A DNA stretch of 64,000 bases from Pelagicoccus sp. SDUM812002 (lineage in GTDB: Bacteria > Verrucomicrobiota > Verrucomicrobiia > Opitutales > Opitutaceae): positions 144,616 to 208,615 of the forward strand of contig NZ_JARXHX010000009.1 in assembly GCF_031127835.1 (NCBI RefSeq), in the 5' to 3' direction. Made by a program: the position numbers and the translations under genes. The notes beneath the pieces were generated by a model. That model saw only the letters and a list, made by a program, of their open reading frames with translations, did not search any database and had not been told where the DNA came from. This document shows, one piece after another, positions 55,394-64,000 of the stretch (positions are counted from its first letter, which is position 1; each line of letters begins with the position of its first letter).

Positions 55394-57235
55394 CTACTTC
55401 CAGATGATGCCGATAAGCTGAAAGAGGAGTTTGTGACGGGCCTCTAGCTCGTTCGGACCGAATGCTTCTAGATGAACGAGGTCGAGGCCGAAGGTGGATT
55501 TGAGAGCTTTCAAATCGAGCTTCGACTTGTAGCTGTCCTCCCGGAGAGTCTCATTCCAGTAGAGGGTATTCGCATAAGACTTAAGCTTCTCCGAATAAGG
55601 TTCGTTGTTGCTAGAGATGTTGTCTTTACCCTTGAGGAGCAGGATGCCGCCGAGCCGGTTTCGCTCCTGTTCGAAGCGTTCCTCGTCGTTATCGAAGAGT
55701 GCTTTATTCTCAGTGTTCCACGATAGGATGTGTTCGACGTGGAAGCCAGTTTTAGCACCTGTTTTGGTGACCAGATCGGCGATGGGATGCTTCGCGTTCA
55801 GGTTCATGTGCATGGCGAGGAACTCGTCGATGCGAGCGAAGAAGTAGCGTTTAAAGCGGGTGTTCAGATTGATGCCGGTCTGCTTGAACGCGGCGTAACT
55901 GAGCGGTTCAGCCTCGGATACGTTTCGTCGAGCGGCGATGGCGGCGATGAGTTCGGCGTCGAAGGCAGCACGATAAGTTTCGGGATCTGTCTCGCGTATT
56001 GCCGTGGCAATGCGGAAGAGCGAGTCAGCGAACTCGTTGCTGTCGTATGCATTCTGTAGCTGAAGTAGGGAGAAGTATCGGTCGGCTTCTCCGGTCACAA
56101 TCCGGATTTTCTCATCCTCTCTCGGGTCGTCCTTGGAGCAAGCGGCGATGGCGAGTAGGAATGGTGCGTCTAAGTCGAGGAGGTAATTGTAGTAAACGCC
56201 TCGGAGGTTTTGCTGATCGCAGCCGTAGGCAGCCCGTAATTTGATGAAGAGATTTGAGTAGTACGTGAACTCACCTTTCAGGAAGGCTTTGACCTTGGCT
56301 GGATTGTGGAGGAGCTCGAGCTTCTCATCCATGTCGAAGCTGAACATGGCTCGATGGTAGTCACCGTCGAACTTTGCTCCCTCGCTGCGCTTGTTTGCGT
56401 ATTTGGCCTTGAGGTAAAAGCGGAAAAAGACGTCCAGTTCGTCTTCTTTAAAGCTATTGATGGCACTGGCCTGCTTCTCCCAAAGTTCGTTGTAGCGGTC
56501 CTTGTCGAGCTCGATTTTGTCGATTTGACCGAGGAGCTTGCCTTTGAGGATTTCGTAAGGTCGTAGTTTTACCCCTCGGTCGTTGATGACTTCGAAGACC
56601 ATGGATACGTCGGTCTGCTCAACCTCAAGGTTGATGAGGACGAGCCGGTAGAGGAAGTAGAAGACGAAGGTCTCGAAAATGTGCTTCTCCCTTAGTACCT
56701 TGTCGATGAAGGCGCTGATGATACCGTAGTTGGAGACCATGTTGGCGGCGGTGATGCCGCTGGAGATGTCGATCTCCTTGGCATCCTTGCCATCGAAGAG
56801 CCCCTGTTGGGCAGCCTTGTGACCGATGTGGTTCATCCAGAAATGGCGCTCGAATCCCTGCTGTCCGCCGATCTTGGTCTCTATCCAGCCCTGCAATTCC
56901 GATTGATGCTGTTTAGCTAGGTGGCGCAACTTGACGAGAATAAGGGACAAGGTGGTTAGGCGCTGCTGGCCATCCACAATGTAAGTCCGCCCGTTCACAA
57001 CGTTGGTGACGTAGGTGTTCAGGTAATACCATGGATAGTGCGCGGTGATCGTCTCCATGGACGGGTCGCGGTCGCTGGTGCGAGCATACTGTTCTTTGAA
57101 TTTGAAGAAGATGTCATCGAGCAGCCGCAGCACTGGCTCATCCGTCCAGCGGTAGTCGCGTTGGTAAAAGTCGATGTAGTAGGCTGTGTTCGAGAAGACA
57201 CGGTCGATGTTCTGCTTGTCAGGTGAGATGTCCAT
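55394..57235 (-). CDS. DUF262/DUF1524 protein (GmrSD-like)
   Basis: A 613-residue cytoplasmic protein. The N-terminal DUF262 domain has FYQRDYRWTDEPVLRLLDDI and YIVDGQQRLTTLSLILVKL, the ParB-like nucleotide-binding signature of GmrS. The C-terminal DUF1524 part has FHVEHILSWNTENKALF, an HNH-type sequence of GmrD, followed by NRLGGILLLKGKDN. Both halves in one protein match single-chain GmrSD enzymes that cut modified phage DNA. It lies between hsdS and the DUF3644 gene with short spacing, so it may be coregulated with the hsd genes. Confidence 0.85.
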   Translation of the reverse strand: MDISPDKQNIDRVFSNTAYYIDFYQRDYRWTDEPVLRLLDDIFFKFKEQYARTSDRDPSMETITAHYPWYYLNTYVTNVVNGRTYIVDGQQRLTTLSLILVKLRHLAKQHQSELQGWIETKIGGQQGFERHFWMNHIGHKAAQQGLFDGKDAKEIDISSGITAANMVSNYGIISAFIDKVLREKHIFETFVFYFLYRLVLINLEVEQTDVSMVFEVINDRGVKLRPYEILKGKLLGQIDKIELDKDRYNELWEKQASAINSFKEDELDVFFRFYLKAKYANKRSEGAKFDGDYHRAMFSFDMDEKLELLHNPAKVKAFLKGEFTYYSNLFIKLRAAYGCDQQNLRGVYYNYLLDLDAPFLLAIAACSKDDPREDEKIRIVTGEADRYFSLLQLQNAYDSNEFADSLFRIATAIRETDPETYRAAFDAELIAAIAARRNVSEAEPLSYAAFKQTGINLNTRFKRYFFARIDEFLAMHMNLNAKHPIADLVTKTGAKTGFHVEHILSWNTENKALFDNDEERFEQERNRLGGILLLKGKDNISSNNEPYSEKLKSYANTLYWNETLREDSYKSKLDLKALKSTFGLDLVHLEAFGPNELEARHKLLFQLIGIIWK

Positions 57236-57254
57236 GGGGTTGGTTTCCTTGAAA

Positions 57255-58559
57255 TTAGGTGGTGGCGGGGGCGAAGGCTTCTTTGAGGACGGCTTGGAGG
57301 AGTTGGTTGGCGTGGGCTTGGGAGTGCTCGATTTCAGCTTCCAGCTCGCGGCAGGTTTCCATCAGAGCTTCCACGCGTTCGACGATGACGGCTTGCTCGG
57401 CTAGGGGCGGGAGGGGGATCAATAGCTGTTTCAGTTTTGATCCGCTAACATTTGGTTGTGCTCCTCGAGCGGCGTCGACGATTTGCGACCAGTAGCATGG
57501 GCTACCAAGGTAGAGCTTCGTGAAAATCGCTATTTCCAGTAGGGATGGGATAATTCGGACCAGATAGGAAGCAAAGACGGATTGAACTGGCAACGAATCT
57601 ACAAGAAACGATTTTCCAACAGTTCCGCCTGTTCGGGCTATCAGGATATCGCCTATGGTGAGGCTATATTTCTTTCGGTCCTTTTCCATGCATTGACAGC
57701 CAGGGACTGACTCCCAATCCACTTTGTCATCCTGAATATCAGTGATTCTTAGTAATCGTGTTTCACTGAGACTTGGGTCGGCTGATGCTGTGTAACCGTA
57801 GTGGATGGCGTTTGCAACCTCCGCAAGCCTACACCACTCCCAGCTCTCCGGTATTTCAAAAAGGATGTCTTCGTTAGTTATCTTTGGTAGTGGTTTCTCT
57901 TTGCGGATTTTCTTTTCGGCGACGAGGCCGGCTTTTTCGGCTTGGATGCGTTTGAGAAGTTCGCTGGCAGCTTCGACGTCGGGATTTTCAGCCCGCCAGT
58001 CGTCGGTGAGCTTTCCCTGAATCGCTTCCTGCAGGATGGCTTGCTTGAGCTGCGGCAGGTCTTGGGTGTCGCTGTTCTTATCTCGGATGTAGCGAATCGT
58101 GTTCGAGATGTTTTCGATTCTGGATACGGCTGCAGCCTGTTCTCTTGGACTGGGAATATGGAGCTCTATCTCCGAAAGTCCGGAAAAGTAGAGACGCTTG
58201 CGGACGGCTCCAGAGCTGTTGCGAGCGATGGCTTCGAGTCCGTAGTCGCTTTTGAGAAAATGGAGCAAGTAGCGCGGGTCGAGACCTTCGCGGCAGGAGA
58301 AGACGGTGTAGTCGGGACTGGTGAAGCCGACTTTAGACTCGTCATCGGATAGGCCGATAGAGCCTACGTTGATCCTCATCGGGTTGTAAGCGAACCAACC
58401 TTGTTCGATTCGTTTGTAGCGGGATAAGTCCGCTGAGGTTCTCTGGGAGGATGGGTGTAAACCGTGTTCGTTGCTAACACCGATCAACTGGAGGCCATTG
58501 GCTTCAGGGGTGCCGATCGGATTGTTTTGCTCTTCGATGTAATCGCCAAGTCGAGCCAT
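57255..58559 (-). CDS. hsdS: type I restriction specificity subunit
   Basis: A 434-residue specificity protein that sets the DNA target of the type I system. Two variable target-recognition regions (about 20-150 and 230-370) are separated by conserved helices such as LPQLKQAILQEAIQGKLTDD and ended by a second copy-like helix region AEIEHSQAHANQLLQAVLK. The N-terminus is short, starting within the first recognition domain. It directly follows hsdM (1-base gap) in the same direction. Confidence 0.9.
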   Translation of the reverse strand: MARLGDYIEEQNNPIGTPEANGLQLIGVSNEHGLHPSSQRTSADLSRYKRIEQGWFAYNPMRINVGSIGLSDDESKVGFTSPDYTVFSCREGLDPRYLLHFLKSDYGLEAIARNSSGAVRKRLYFSGLSEIELHIPSPREQAAAVSRIENISNTIRYIRDKNSDTQDLPQLKQAILQEAIQGKLTDDWRAENPDVEAASELLKRIQAEKAGLVAEKKIRKEKPLPKITNEDILFEIPESWEWCRLAEVANAIHYGYTASADPSLSETRLLRITDIQDDKVDWESVPGCQCMEKDRKKYSLTIGDILIARTGGTVGKSFLVDSLPVQSVFASYLVRIIPSLLEIAIFTKLYLGSPCYWSQIVDAARGAQPNVSGSKLKQLLIPLPPLAEQAVIVERVEALMETCRELEAEIEHSQAHANQLLQAVLKEAFAPATT

Positions 58560-58560
58560 C

Positions 58561-60000
58561 TTAGTCTTTGTCTAGGGACGCTTCGAGTTTCGCGATTAAG
58601 GAGGTGATCTTCTCCTGTCGCTTTGTCATTTGAGCGAGAAGTCCATGCACGGTGTGGTCGTTCTCCTCGACGGTCGAACTTGGGTTTTTCATGTCCAAGT
58701 CGAAGCCTCTTTTGAGGTCCTTGACCTTAACCTTCCAGGCGACGTCTGACTTTTTGCGTTTGGCCCACCACTTGATCAAGGAAGCGAATTCGTCGAACTG
58801 GATTGGTTTGGTTTTGGAGTAGCTCTTTTGGCCCTCGGGGAGGCGGTGCTCGTAGTACCAGATGTCTTTGGTGGGGGTGCCTTTTTCGAAAAATAAGAGA
58901 TTTGTGGATACGGTGGCCGGATGGAAGGTGGACTGCGGGAGGCGGACGATGGTGTGTAGGTTGCAGTCGGTGAGCAGCTTTTCGCGAATGCGTTCCTTGT
59001 AGCCATCTCCGGTGATGCAACCGTCGGGTAGAACGATGGCGCAGCGTCCTCCAGGCTTGAGTAGCTGCAGCATGAGGATGACGAAGAGGTCTGCGGATTC
59101 GCGGCAGCGGAAGGATGCGGGGAAGTTGGTTTCGACGCCTTCGGCGATGCCGGCTCCGAAAGGGGGGTTGGCGAGGATGACTTCGACTTGGTCGCGCGGG
59201 CCGATGGAGGCGTACTCGGTTTTGAGACTATCGCGGTAGTGGTAGTCGGGAACGTCGACGCCGTGTAGGATGAGGTTGGTAAGGCCGAGGACGTAGGCGA
59301 CGGGTTTGTATTCCCAGCCGGTGACTGTCTCTTGGAGTTTGGCCTCATCTGGCAGGTCATGAACTTCCTTGTCTCGGATGTAGTCGATGGCGGCAGTGAG
59401 GAAGCCGCCGGTGCCGGCTGCTGGGTCGAGCACACGTTCGCCGAGACGTGGGTTGGTCATCTGAGTCATCAGCTGGGTGATGGCGCGAGGGGTGTAGTAC
59501 TCGCCCTTGTTGCCTGCGTCGCGCAGCTCGAGGAGGATGGACTCATAGATGGTGCCGAAGATGTGGCGGTCTTCGCTGTTGTTGAAGTCGAAGCCGTTGA
59601 GCTGGTTGATCACCTTGCGCATGGCGTAGCCGGACTTCATGTAGTTGTTCAGTCCGTCGAAGACCTCGCGAACGAGGGCGGCACGTTCTGGGGCGTGGGA
59701 GGATTTTAGCTCCTTGAGCTTCACGAAGAGGCCTTCGGTGGGGTGGTCGATGAAGAGGCGGAGGGGTTCGCCGGTGATGCCCTCGGGATCGGTAGCCCAC
59801 TTCCGCCACTGGAACTGCTCGGGGATGACGGACTTGTAGCCTTTGCGGATGTACTCGAGCTCCTGATCCTTTTCGTCGAGGATCTTGAGAAAGAGCATCC
59901 AGCCCAGCTGCTCGAGGCGTTGGGCGTCACCTGAGATGCCTTGGTCTTCGTTCCGCATGATGTTGCGGACGTTTTTTACGATGGAGGAAATGTTTGGCAT
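58561..60000 (-). CDS. hsdM: type I restriction DNA methyltransferase subunit
   Basis: A 479-residue N6-adenine methyltransferase. Domains: an N-terminal helical HsdM_N part (about 1-150), then the catalytic domain with SAM-binding DPAAGTGGF (192-200) and catalytic NPPF (278-281, within LANPPFGAG). LNGFDFNNSEDRHIFGTIYE and GEYYTPRAITQLM are further family sequences. It protects host DNA at the sites chosen by HsdS. It starts 300 bases from hsdR, so hsdR may have its own promoter. Confidence 0.95.
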   Translation of the reverse strand: MPNISSIVKNVRNIMRNEDQGISGDAQRLEQLGWMLFLKILDEKDQELEYIRKGYKSVIPEQFQWRKWATDPEGITGEPLRLFIDHPTEGLFVKLKELKSSHAPERAALVREVFDGLNNYMKSGYAMRKVINQLNGFDFNNSEDRHIFGTIYESILLELRDAGNKGEYYTPRAITQLMTQMTNPRLGERVLDPAAGTGGFLTAAIDYIRDKEVHDLPDEAKLQETVTGWEYKPVAYVLGLTNLILHGVDVPDYHYRDSLKTEYASIGPRDQVEVILANPPFGAGIAEGVETNFPASFRCRESADLFVILMLQLLKPGGRCAIVLPDGCITGDGYKERIREKLLTDCNLHTIVRLPQSTFHPATVSTNLLFFEKGTPTKDIWYYEHRLPEGQKSYSKTKPIQFDEFASLIKWWAKRKKSDVAWKVKVKDLKRGFDLDMKNPSSTVEENDHTVHGLLAQMTKRQEKITSLIAKLEASLDKD

Positions 60001-60299
60001 GAAAGGGATGTTTGGGGAAAGGCTAGGATTTCTAGCGGATTCCGAGGATGGGAAAACTGTAGAGTGGCTAGAGGCTGTCGATCTGTTTCAGCCAAGGGCC
60101 GAGCCCGGCGGATTCAATTTGTGTAAGTCGCGTAGGAGTCATTCAAGGAGGGTCTACTTACGAAATTGCAATTGACTAGACGGTCCACCGGCCGCTGGTT
60201 GGGAGCGTACACCTCGGACACCCTTCCTTCGTTGCTTGCAGCGAATAGGCGCCGGGGTTTCTTTTTGCCCGGATGACACGAAGCGAATTCCTCTAGGAA
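60001..60299. other. gap between hsdM and hsdR, no gene seen
   Basis: About 300 bases. No supported gene. A separate promoter for hsdM-hsdS-DUF262-DUF3644 is likely to lie here. Confidence 0.5.
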
Positions 60300-62687
60300 T
60301 CATGAGGCTTCGTAGAGAGAGGTCGCGAGCTCATGTACTGCAGCATCGTAGGCGTCTCTGCCGCCAAATGCTTTTATGATCTCGGGTACGGTTCCAAGAC
60401 TGTTGATCGGGCGGAGCGTGATGACGGCGGGATCCTCCAAATCGGACAAGCCCTCGTCGGCATACTTATCGAGTAGTTTGTCGAGCACGGTTCTGGCAAG
60501 CTCCCCGTAGCGGGAGAAGTAGTCTCGTTTGCGAACGTTGTTGGCGCGTTCACGGCGAGTGAGGGGCTTTTGTTCAAAGGCGACGTGGCAGATCAGGTCG
60601 AATGGCTCGAAATCCGCTCCCACTTCGTCCTGCAAGGCGGAGAAGAAAATGCCTTTGGCTTCTAGTTCTTCCAAGATGGCTCGCTTGCGGTCCGCCGTTT
60701 TCCAGGAGGTGAGAAAGTCGTCGAGGGATGCGTAGGCGTTCCGGATGTTTTTGCGGGTGTAGTCGAGAAGGCGTTCGGTGATGATCTTCCCATCGGGGCC
60801 CATGTACATGACGCGCTCCTTGATGACCATAACTTCGATACCGTTCACCGTGACTTTGCGGCGGCGCGGGTAATCGCCGGCTTCTTCGTCGAGGATTGAT
60901 ATGTCAGGGCGCTCGGCATCTCCGAAATCGACCGTCTCGCCAGATACATCGTCGATGATCTCTTCGTCGTTTGCTTCGGTGTCGGCGTTTGAAATGTCGT
61001 CTTGCTCGGTGGTCGCTTTGATGCGGACGGGGTCGCCATCGAAGTCGGGGTCCGCGAAGAGGGCGGTGACGTTCCGGAAGTCCATGATGGTGAAGTAGTG
61101 TTTGCCGAAGTCTTCGTTGATACGGGTGCCGCGTCCGATGATCTGCTTGAACTCAGTCATCGATTTGATCTCGGAATCGAGCACGATGAGCTTGCAGGTC
61201 TGAGCATCGACGCCGGTGGTCATGAGCTTGGAGGTTGTTGCGATGACCGGGTAGCGTTCGGATGGACTTGTGAAGGCGTCTAGGTGGGCTTTGCCGATGG
61301 CGTTGTCACCCGTGATCTGCATGATGTATTTAGAATTCTGAGACACGAGGTCTTGGTTGGCGTTCGCCAGCTCCGCTCGCATGCCTTCCGCGTGCTCGAT
61401 ATCGGTGCAGAAGACGATGGTCTTGGAGAATCGGTCGCTGCCTTTTAGGAACTCGGTGATCTTCTTAGCTACGGCTTGGCGGCGTTCTTCGACGACGATG
61501 TTTTTGTCGAAGTCAGTTCGGTTGTAGATGCGGTCTTCTACTTCTTCGCCGTCCTTGTCCTTGAAGCCTGCTGGAGGTCTCCAGCCTTCGGCGTCAATGT
61601 CGAGAGTGACTTTGACTACCTTGTATGGAGCGAGAAATCCGTCCTCGATGCCTTGCTTCAGGGAATAGGTGTAGAGCGGGTCGCCGAAGTATTCGGAACT
61701 GGATACTTCTTCGGTTTCTTTAGGGGTGGCGGTCAGACCGACGTGGGACGCGTTTGAGAAGTAGTCTAGGATCTCCCGCCACTTGCTGTTTTCCCGAGCG
61801 CTCCCGCGGTGGCACTCGTCGATGACTACGAGATCAAAGAAATCGGGGCTGAATTGCTTGTAGGCGTCGGTGTCGTTGTTGTCCGAGAGGCCCTGGTAGA
61901 GGGCGAGGTAGATGTTGTAGGCGGTGTCGATCTGCTTGTGCTTGATGACCGTCATGGCCTCCTTGAAATGGCGGAAGTCGCCGCGTGCGGTTTGGTCAAT
62001 GAGTGCAGTGCGGTCGGCTAGGAAGAGGATACGTTTTTTGAGTCCACTCTTCCAGAGGCGGTAGATGATCTGAAACGCGGTGTAGGTTTTGCCGGTGCCA
62101 GTGGCCATAACCAGCAGGTGGCGGTTGTCTCCTTCGTCTCGAGCGATCGCGTTGACGGTTCGGTTGACTGCGATCTGTTGGTAGTAGCGGGGCGAGCGTT
62201 TGGGATTGTCGATGTAGTAGTCTTGGGCGGCGATCGGCTCGACCTCTGGAGTAATATTCTTCGCGAGACAGTATTTTCGCCAAAGGGCTTCGGGAGAGGG
62301 AAACGAGTCGAGGGACAGCTCGGTCTCGATGGGGGTGCCCGATGCTGTCTTGTCGTGGAAAGCGAAGGCGTCGCCATTACTGCTGAACACAAATGGGATG
62401 TCCAAGGTGTCAGCATATCCGAGAGCCTGTTGGAGACCTGATTTGACGGAGTGCTTGTTGTCCTTCGCCTCTACCACGGCGAGTGGGATATTTGGTTTGT
62501 AGTAGAGTATGTAGTCGGCTCGTTTGCGTTCTCCCCTGGTGTGGAGTTTGCCGCGAACGTAGATGCGACCATCAGTGAAACCGACTTCCTCGCGGATTTG
62601 CGAAGCGTTGTCCCAACCTGCTGCAACAATACTTGGGGTAATGAACTTGGTGCAGATGTCGCGTTCGCTGAGGGACTTTTTGTTCAT
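60300..62687 (-). CDS. hsdR: type I restriction endonuclease subunit
   Basis: A 795-residue restriction subunit (EcoEI-like). The nuclease part near the N-terminus has YILYYKPNIPLAVVEAKDN (D58, E73, K75: the PD-(D/E)XK pattern). The helicase motor has Walker A ATGTGKT (about 195-201), DEAD-like IDECHRGS, SATPKE-like LTATPKE and motif VI region QIIGRGTRINEDFG. ATG 62685-62687 is used; a longer frame has a 33-residue unrelated head. With HsdM and HsdS it forms a complete type I enzyme that translocates and cleaves unmodified DNA. Confidence 0.93.
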   Translation of the reverse strand: MNKKSLSERDICTKFITPSIVAAGWDNASQIREEVGFTDGRIYVRGKLHTRGERKRADYILYYKPNIPLAVVEAKDNKHSVKSGLQQALGYADTLDIPFVFSSNGDAFAFHDKTASGTPIETELSLDSFPSPEALWRKYCLAKNITPEVEPIAAQDYYIDNPKRSPRYYQQIAVNRTVNAIARDEGDNRHLLVMATGTGKTYTAFQIIYRLWKSGLKKRILFLADRTALIDQTARGDFRHFKEAMTVIKHKQIDTAYNIYLALYQGLSDNNDTDAYKQFSPDFFDLVVIDECHRGSARENSKWREILDYFSNASHVGLTATPKETEEVSSSEYFGDPLYTYSLKQGIEDGFLAPYKVVKVTLDIDAEGWRPPAGFKDKDGEEVEDRIYNRTDFDKNIVVEERRQAVAKKITEFLKGSDRFSKTIVFCTDIEHAEGMRAELANANQDLVSQNSKYIMQITGDNAIGKAHLDAFTSPSERYPVIATTSKLMTTGVDAQTCKLIVLDSEIKSMTEFKQIIGRGTRINEDFGKHYFTIMDFRNVTALFADPDFDGDPVRIKATTEQDDISNADTEANDEEIIDDVSGETVDFGDAERPDISILDEEAGDYPRRRKVTVNGIEVMVIKERVMYMGPDGKIITERLLDYTRKNIRNAYASLDDFLTSWKTADRKRAILEELEAKGIFFSALQDEVGADFEPFDLICHVAFEQKPLTRRERANNVRKRDYFSRYGELARTVLDKLLDKYADEGLSDLEDPAVITLRPINSLGTVPEIIKAFGGRDAYDAAVHELATSLYEAS

Positions 62688-62930
62688 CGAATTAGAGGGA
62701 AAAAGGGGAGAGGAGCTCAGAGATTTGCCGCCCCTAAGTAAGATTGCGAGGGCAAAATGCCAGGGCTTTTGGGTGGTCAACGACAAGAGGCTCCTGCTCT
62801 TCGCGAAGGAGCCTCTTTCCTTGAGAGATCTGTTCGGTGTGCTCTCTTGGGTGTTGATTTAGGATCTGGTTCTATCCTTTCAAAACCGTTGCTGGCAGGG
62901 CTGCTTTTAGCAGCCGCTGCGGCAATCGTA

Positions 62931-63464
62931 CTAAGCTATCTTTTGGGTTGGATTGTGGGCTTCGATGATGAGGTCTTGGAATATCCATGCGGGTACGAAT
63001 AGGTGGTGTGACTCGTAACTTTGGCCGTAGTGGTTAATCGTCGTTTGGGTTTGCGTTGGCAAAGTTCTGAGAAGCATTTTGCGCTTTTCGGCAACGCGCT
63101 TCCTGTAGGCGTGAAAGGGTACTGCCACGGCGCGATGGGTGTCTTTGAAGATCCAAATAAGGACGTCTGTTTGCTTACCGCGATAACCGGGTATCTTCTT
63201 TTCGAATACAGACCAAGTCTCGACCGCAAGGTCATCGTTGCCGAACCGACGAGGATCCAAGGTTCTGAATTTTAAGTCAGTTTTTAGACGCTGATCGTCG
63301 CTAAGTCGAATCAGGGCATCGGTGCCGCTAATGTCTTCTCGATCCGTCACCGAAGTTTGAAGACTGATGAGGTCTGGAAAGAGACCGCGAATGATTTGTT
63401 CGAGCGGGAGCTCCTGCGTGTCCTGTCGTGACCGGCGAAGGTCTTGTGAAAAGTAAGTGGCCAT
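62931..63464 (-). CDS. possible PD-(D/E)XK nuclease-like protein of the island
   Basis: A 177-residue protein of no named family. A candidate nuclease core is present: GTDA (D49), then TDLKFR (D63, K65) and VETWS (E82), with PGYRGKQTDVLIWIFKD as the following strand, the order of the PD-(D/E)XK fold. This is pattern-based inference. It is divergent from the CHC2-like gene, and an 18-bp near-palindrome covers its start codon. A short restriction-like or Holliday-type nuclease is possible, as is a non-enzymatic role. Confidence 0.5.
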   Translation of the reverse strand: MATYFSQDLRRSRQDTQELPLEQIIRGLFPDLISLQTSVTDREDISGTDALIRLSDDQRLKTDLKFRTLDPRRFGNDDLAVETWSVFEKKIPGYRGKQTDVLIWIFKDTHRAVAVPFHAYRKRVAEKRKMLLRTLPTQTQTTINHYGQSYESHHLFVPAWIFQDLIIEAHNPTQKIA

Positions 63465-63473
63465 ATGACCACT
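63456..63473. promoter_or_regulatory. 18-bp near-palindrome covering a start codon
   Basis: AGTGGCCATATGACCACT matches its reverse complement at 16 of 18 bases and overlaps the ATG of the minus-strand nuclease-like gene. It is a plausible operator for a regulator that controls both divergent genes. Confidence 0.5.
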
Positions 63474-63607
63474 ATGTTGGATCGGACGAAAAGTACAAGT
63501 TTAAAGTATTCAAATGAAGGATACTACTCACTAAAAGTGTAGCGAGACGTGCAAGCTCTGGCACTCGTCTACTCTCCTAAAAAACAGAGCCAGAAAGGAA
63601 AATCCCA

Positions 63608-63955
63608 ATGGGTAAATATGTTAATAAGGACTCTGTCCTTCGAATAAAGAAAGCGGTGGAGATCTGCGATCACATCCAGTCTCAGTTTCCGCTTAGGCGG
63701 GATGGTGAGCTGCTTCGCGGTTGTTCGCCGTTTTGCGGTGATCCAAGGAACCAGTGCTTGGCTGTGGATAGGACGAAGCAGCGTTTCCGCTGCGAACGCA
63801 CGGGCATTGCCGGCGATGTCATCGAGTTTGAGATGCGATCTAACGGCATCGAATTTGTCGAGGCTGTCGAAATGCTAGCCTTGGAATACGATGTTTACAT
63901 CGAATACGGCCGCACCCGCGGCTTCGAAAATCGAAGGAGGCTCAACCGCCAGTAA
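63608..63955 (+). CDS. CHC2 zinc-finger-like protein (DnaG-related, degenerate)
   Basis: A 115-residue protein resembling the zinc-binding domain of DnaG primase. The conserved GDVIEFEMRSNGIEFVEAVE (from residue 69) follows the zinc region; the cysteines are C39, C43, C50 and C62, but the second cysteine of the final pair is replaced (RCERTG), so the site is imperfect. Such short CHC2 proteins are common on plasmids and integrated elements with relaxases. It is preceded by GAAAGGA as ribosome-binding site and followed by a likely terminator. DNA binding is inferred. Confidence 0.7.
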   Translation: MGKYVNKDSVLRIKKAVEICDHIQSQFPLRRDGELLRGCSPFCGDPRNQCLAVDRTKQRFRCERTGIAGDVIEFEMRSNGIEFVEAVEMLALEYDVYIEYGRTRGFENRRRLNRQ

Positions 63956-63984
63956 ACCCAATCAAGGATTAACCAGAAAGGGCC

Positions 63985-64000
63985 GCCGGATTTCTCCGGC
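63985..64000 (+). terminator. likely terminator hairpin at the window edge
   Basis: GCCGGA (63985-63990), loop TTTC, and TCCGGC (63995-64000) pair exactly, shortly after the CHC2-like gene. Any following T tract is outside the window, so it is only probable. Confidence 0.5.

Overview
The window looks like a chromosome segment of a verrucomicrobial bacterium, probably a marine Opitutae/Puniceicoccales relative. This is an inference from gene families: a PVC-type dehydrogenase fused to HEAT repeats and a cytochrome c site, a ThuA-like protein, a Tat-exported sugar phosphate isomerase, GH51 and GH10 hemicellulases, and several hybrid histidine kinases. No rRNA or complete tRNA gene is visible, so the taxonomy rests on protein content only.

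Layout. 1-4.8 kb: a partial tRNA-dihydrouridine synthase, a DUF1801 protein, and a compact type III polyketide cluster (methyltransferase, FAD oxidoreductase, chalcone synthase-like PKS, YceI-like protein). 5-11 kb: an AI-2E family transporter, a LURP-one-like protein, a hybrid kinase and a PRPP synthetase-like enzyme. 11.6-18.5 kb: a carbohydrate block (GH51 arabinofuranosidase, large PVC cytochrome dehydrogenase, sugar phosphate isomerase, ThuA protein). 18.7-25.2 kb: small envelope proteins, TspO, ADP-ribosylglycohydrolase, a histone-deacetylase-like hydrolase, YheU, and a decayed nucleoside hydrolase. 25.5-34.2 kb: a membrane hybrid kinase, GH10 xylanase, glutathionyl-hydroquinone reductase and two exported-protein genes broken by frameshifts, one a subtilisin-like protease. 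34.3-43.5 kb: an orphan contractile tail sheath gene, a MATE pump, a small lipoprotein, and a two-component system divergent from a TonB-dependent receptor. 43.6-49.7 kb: a sulfur operon (two YeeE/YedE halves plus an MBL-rhodanese enzyme) and a 5'-truncated formate dehydrogenase with its DUF1641 partner. The formate dehydrogenase abuts, head to head, a truncated SpoIIAA-like gene.

49.9 kb to the right edge is a different kind of DNA: an integrated mobile island. Its left end is marked by a 32-base 3' fragment of a tmRNA gene (minus strand) with its own terminator. Integration into the 3' end of ssrA leaves exactly such a fragment, so the island should run past 64 kb to an intact ssrA. The island carries a MobV relaxase fused to a primase/Toprim-like region, a degenerate CHC2 zinc-finger protein, a possible PD-(D/E)XK nuclease, a complete type I restriction-modification set (hsdR, hsdM, hsdS) followed in the same direction by a DUF262/DUF1524 (GmrSD-like) gene and a DUF3644 gene, and a two-gene unit of a DUF488 fusion protein plus an uncharacterised partner. 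I read it as a mobilizable defence island. The least described parts are the five-gene hsd-DUF262-DUF3644 run and the DUF488 pair.

Several genes between 23.8 and 47 kb carry single-base frameshifts or 5' truncations. Either this region is decaying, or the assembly has local base errors and one misjoin; read-level checking would separate these.
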